A stretch of 17,265 bases of DNA from Nereida sp024640765 (lineage in GTDB: Bacteria; Pseudomonadota; Alphaproteobacteria; Rhodobacterales; Rhodobacteraceae): NCBI GenBank assembly GCA_024640765.1, contig JAHEEK010000018.1, forward strand, positions 1 through 17,265. Reading direction: 5' to 3'. Numbering within the stretch: the first letter of the stretch is position 1; the number at the start of each line of letters is the position of its first letter. Position numbers and translations under genes: made by a program. Shown in pieces: positions 15,724 through 17,265 of this stretch. Under the pieces are notes generated by a model, which worked only from the letters and a program-made list of their open reading frames with translations, was not told the DNA's origin and made no database searches.

Positions 15724-16328
15724 GCCGCGCAATCATTGCGATCCTGCGCGGTGTTCTGCCGGACGAGGTCGAGAGGCTTTGCGGATGTCTGATCGAGGCC
15801 GGGATCGACCGGATCGAAGTGCCGCTAAATTCCCCCGACGCGTTGACGTCCATAGAATGCCTTGCACGCGCTTTTGGCGACATCGCAGAGATTGGCGCAG
15901 GTACCGTCCTGACAGAACAGGACGTGGAGGACGTGTTCCGCGCGGGCGGAACCTTGATCGTCTCTCCGGACGCAAATTCGGGTGTCATTCGCCGGACAAA
16001 GGCGTTGGGGTTACGGTCATTTCCGGGGGTAATGTCACCCACAGAGTGTTTTGCTGCACTCTCTGCCGGCGCGGATGCGCTGAAGTTCTTTCCCGCTTCG
16101 GTTCTGGGTCTTGATGGGTTCAGGGCCCTGAAGGCTGTCCTTCCAACACAGGTGCCGTCTTTGGCCGTTGGAGGGGTGGGATCGGCCGACTTTGACGCAT
16201 GGTTGTCATCTGGCGTCACTGGGTTCGGAATCGGAACTGCACTTTATATTCCCGGACTATCGGCTTCAGAGGTGCAGGATCGTGCACGCAAACTCGTCAC
16301 TGCCTATGATGGAGCCAAAGCGGGCTAG
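15720..16328 (+). CDS. dgoA: 2-dehydro-3-deoxy-6-phosphogalactonate aldolase
   Basis: Class I aldolase that splits KDPGal into pyruvate and glyceraldehyde-3-phosphate, the last step of the pathway. The 202-residue protein matches E. coli DgoA closely in reading: IAILRGVLPDE (6-16), Glu33 in IEVPLNSP, IGAGTVLTEQDVE (58-70), the Schiff-base Lys122 in GADALKFFPAS, LKAVLP and AVGGV. PLNSP, rather than the LRTP-like text of KDPG aldolases (Eda), supports the galactonate form. The ATG overlaps the dgoK stop by four bases. It is the last gene of the operon, with a hairpin about 90 bases downstream. Confidence 0.95.
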   Translation: MSRAIIAILRGVLPDEVERLCGCLIEAGIDRIEVPLNSPDALTSIECLARAFGDIAEIGAGTVLTEQDVEDVFRAGGTLIVSPDANSGVIRRTKALGLRSFPGVMSPTECFAALSAGADALKFFPASVLGLDGFRALKAVLPTQVPSLAVGGVGSADFDAWLSSGVTGFGIGTALYIPGLSASEVQDRARKLVTAYDGAKAG

Positions 16329-16374
16329 CCGGAGGGGCCCAACTGGCTCCGCGCAGAAGTCTTGAGGATTTGGT

Positions 16375-16388
16375 TCAGTCACGACTGA
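16375..16388. promoter_or_regulatory. Short palindrome of unknown role
   Basis: TCAGTC-AC-GACTGA forms a 6-bp inverted repeat with a 2-bp centre in the gap between dgoA and the recombinase gene. It has the shape of a small protein-binding dyad but could arise by chance. Nothing nearby is known to use it. Confidence 0.2.
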
Positions 16389-16419
16389 CGCCGCATGAGG
16401 GAAAGACACCTGCTTTGAA

Positions 16420-16446
16420 TTGGCGAACGGCAGGACCGTTCGCCAA
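16420..16446. terminator. Perfect 11-bp hairpin between convergent genes
   Basis: TTGGCGAACGG (16420-16430) and CCGTTCGCCAA (16436-16446) pair perfectly around the 5-base loop CAGGA. The hairpin lies between the end of dgoA and the end of the convergent recombinase gene, six bases past the latter's stop. It is stable and well placed as a two-way terminator. Neither side has a strong T-run (minus strand TTCAAAG, plus strand GGTTGCTT), so termination may be weak or factor-assisted. Confidence 0.6.
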
Positions 16447-16452
16447 GGTTGC

Positions 16453-17085
16453 TTAAATATCGATCCGCTCTGCGATACTCAGCGCGTCGTCGAGTTCAAC
16501 GCCAAGATAGCGCACGGTACTGTCGACCTTGGTATGACCCAGCAGCAGTTGGACGGCTCGGAGATTGCCTGTTTTGCGATATATTTCCGCGGCCTTTGTT
16601 CGGCGCATCGAGTGCGTACCGTAACCGCTCGGCTCTAGGCCAATCGCAGTCACCCAATCGCGCACAATCCGGCCGTACTGGCGCGTCGATATGTGTGGCC
16701 GGTCGTGGAAGCGACTGGGAAACATGAAACGGCCCGCGAACATTTCAGGAGATTTGACCCAGACCAGCACAGTCTCACGTGTATTCTCTGTTAGCTCGAA
16801 CTGAACAGGTCGTTTGGTCTTGCTCTGGATCACGGAAACACGTTCCCGTACTCGGTCCTCTTTTACGAGATCGCTCACCTCAAGTTTGACCAAATCACAG
16901 CCGCGCAATTTGCTGTCGATAGCGACGTTGAACAAGGCAAGGTCTCGCAGGTTGCCCGATAGTTCTAGCCGTGCCCTGACTGCCCAGACCTGCTTCGGTA
17001 ACAGCGGCCGCTTCTGACCAATGATCCGCCCCTTGTTCCAGGCCTTGCGTTTTGGGGTAGTTGCGGGAAGTTGGACTCTTGGCAT
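16453..17085 (-). CDS. Small tyrosine recombinase/integrase, catalytic domain only
   Basis: Site-specific DNA recombinase of the phage-integrase family. With the ATG at 17085, behind a strong GGAGGG site, it has 210 residues; the frame is open up to 17178 but without such a site. The catalytic set can be placed: Arg61 in SKLRGCDL, a lysine near 79-81 (QSKTKRP), His158 and Arg161 in THSMRRTKAAEIY, His184 in LLGHTKVDST and the nucleophile Tyr193 in TVRYLGV. Full integrases have 300-400 residues with a separate arm and core-binding domain. Here only about 45 residues precede the catalytic region, so DNA binding must differ or need a partner. No partner, excisionase or att repeat was seen. It may mark the edge of an integrated element beyond the window. 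Confidence 0.88.
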   Translation of the reverse strand: MPRVQLPATTPKRKAWNKGRIIGQKRPLLPKQVWAVRARLELSGNLRDLALFNVAIDSKLRGCDLVKLEVSDLVKEDRVRERVSVIQSKTKRPVQFELTENTRETVLVWVKSPEMFAGRFMFPSRFHDRPHISTRQYGRIVRDWVTAIGLEPSGYGTHSMRRTKAAEIYRKTGNLRAVQLLLGHTKVDSTVRYLGVELDDALSIAERIDI

Positions 17086-17118
17086 GATTTGCCCTCCGAT
17101 CCTCCCTCCGTGCCCTGT

Positions 17119-17137
17119 CATCAGCACCGCGCTGATG
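17119..17137. promoter_or_regulatory. Inverted repeat in the recombinase leader
   Basis: CATCAGC (17119-17125) and GCTGATG (17131-17137) form a perfect 7-bp inverted repeat with a 5-base centre, ending 33 bases before the recombinase start codon. It could be an operator near the promoter or a leader hairpin. Role inferred from position only. Confidence 0.4.
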
Positions 17138-17205
17138 GCAAAAACATTGCATATCTTAAATGGCCGCTTTCTTCGCAACCGAACATTGCCCTACATTTGG
17201 CACTT

Positions 17206-17224
17206 GCAGCAATATTCTTGCTGC
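17206..17224. promoter_or_regulatory. Second 7-5-7 inverted repeat upstream of the recombinase
   Basis: GCAGCAA (17206-17212) and TTGCTGC (17218-17224) pair perfectly around TATTC, the same 7-5-7 layout as the repeat at 17119-17137 but with different sequence. It could be a core-type recombination site (paired arms around a short spacer), an operator, or a terminator of a gene beyond the window. The evidence is the dyad alone. Confidence 0.35.
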
Positions 17225-17265
17225 GTGCGCATGCGGCGAGAAAATCGAATTCACAGGTTGGGCTC

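Noticed and set aside
16311..16350. GGAGCCA/TGGCTCC inverted repeat at the end of dgoA
   Set aside because: The 7-bp arms are 26 bases apart and one lies inside the coding region. The much better hairpin at 16420-16446 is the likelier terminator.

Overview
The window looks like part of an alphaproteobacterial genome, most likely from the Rhodobacterales. The grounds are GC-rich, C/G-ending codons, an AgpA/AgpT-like alpha-galactoside locus of the rhizobial kind, and a Caulobacter-XylB-like aldose dehydrogenase. This is judged by reading alone; no search was run.

Layout. Bases 1-279 hold no gene I can support. At 280-1203 (minus) lies a MelR/AgpT-like AraC-family regulator, divergent from a long plus-strand gene train. 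The intergenic region between them (1204-1358) carries a 10-bp direct repeat spaced exactly 21 bp, a good candidate operator. The train then runs 1359-16328: an alpha-galactoside-type substrate-binding protein of the peptide/Opp class (1359), two permeases (3483, 4516), a fused double ATPase (5690), a GH36 alpha-galactosidase (7300), a GH4 MelA alpha-galactosidase (9389), a flavin-dependent tryptophan-halogenase-family protein (10759), an IlvD/Edd-family aldonate dehydratase (12327), an SDR aldose dehydrogenase (14042), 2-dehydro-3-deoxygalactonokinase DgoK (14809) and 2-dehydro-3-deoxy-6-phosphogalactonate aldolase DgoA (15720). From 4516 on, most junctions overlap by 1-8 bases or are under 35 bases apart, so this reads as one operon. 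A perfect 11-bp hairpin sits between the binding-protein gene and the first permease gene.

How it works together (inference from families). A galactoside is bound in the periplasm, imported by the ABC transporter and cut in the cytoplasm by one of two unrelated alpha-galactosidases. The released galactose is oxidised and degraded by the De Ley-Doudoroff route: galactose, galactonolactone/galactonate, 2-keto-3-deoxygalactonate (KDGal), its 6-phosphate (KDPGal), then pyruvate plus glyceraldehyde-3-phosphate. No lactonase gene is seen. The odd member is the halogenase-family flavoprotein, which overlaps melA and keeps the halogenase sequence marks. The second oddity is the SDR, whose YxxxK lysine is an asparagine.

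The right edge (16329-17265) is different in character: a bidirectional-looking hairpin, then a convergent, small, catalytic-domain-only tyrosine recombinase (16453-17085, minus) whose upstream region has two 7-5-7 inverted repeats. It may mark the edge of a mobile or integrated segment. No tRNA, rRNA, CRISPR array or insertion sequence was recognised.
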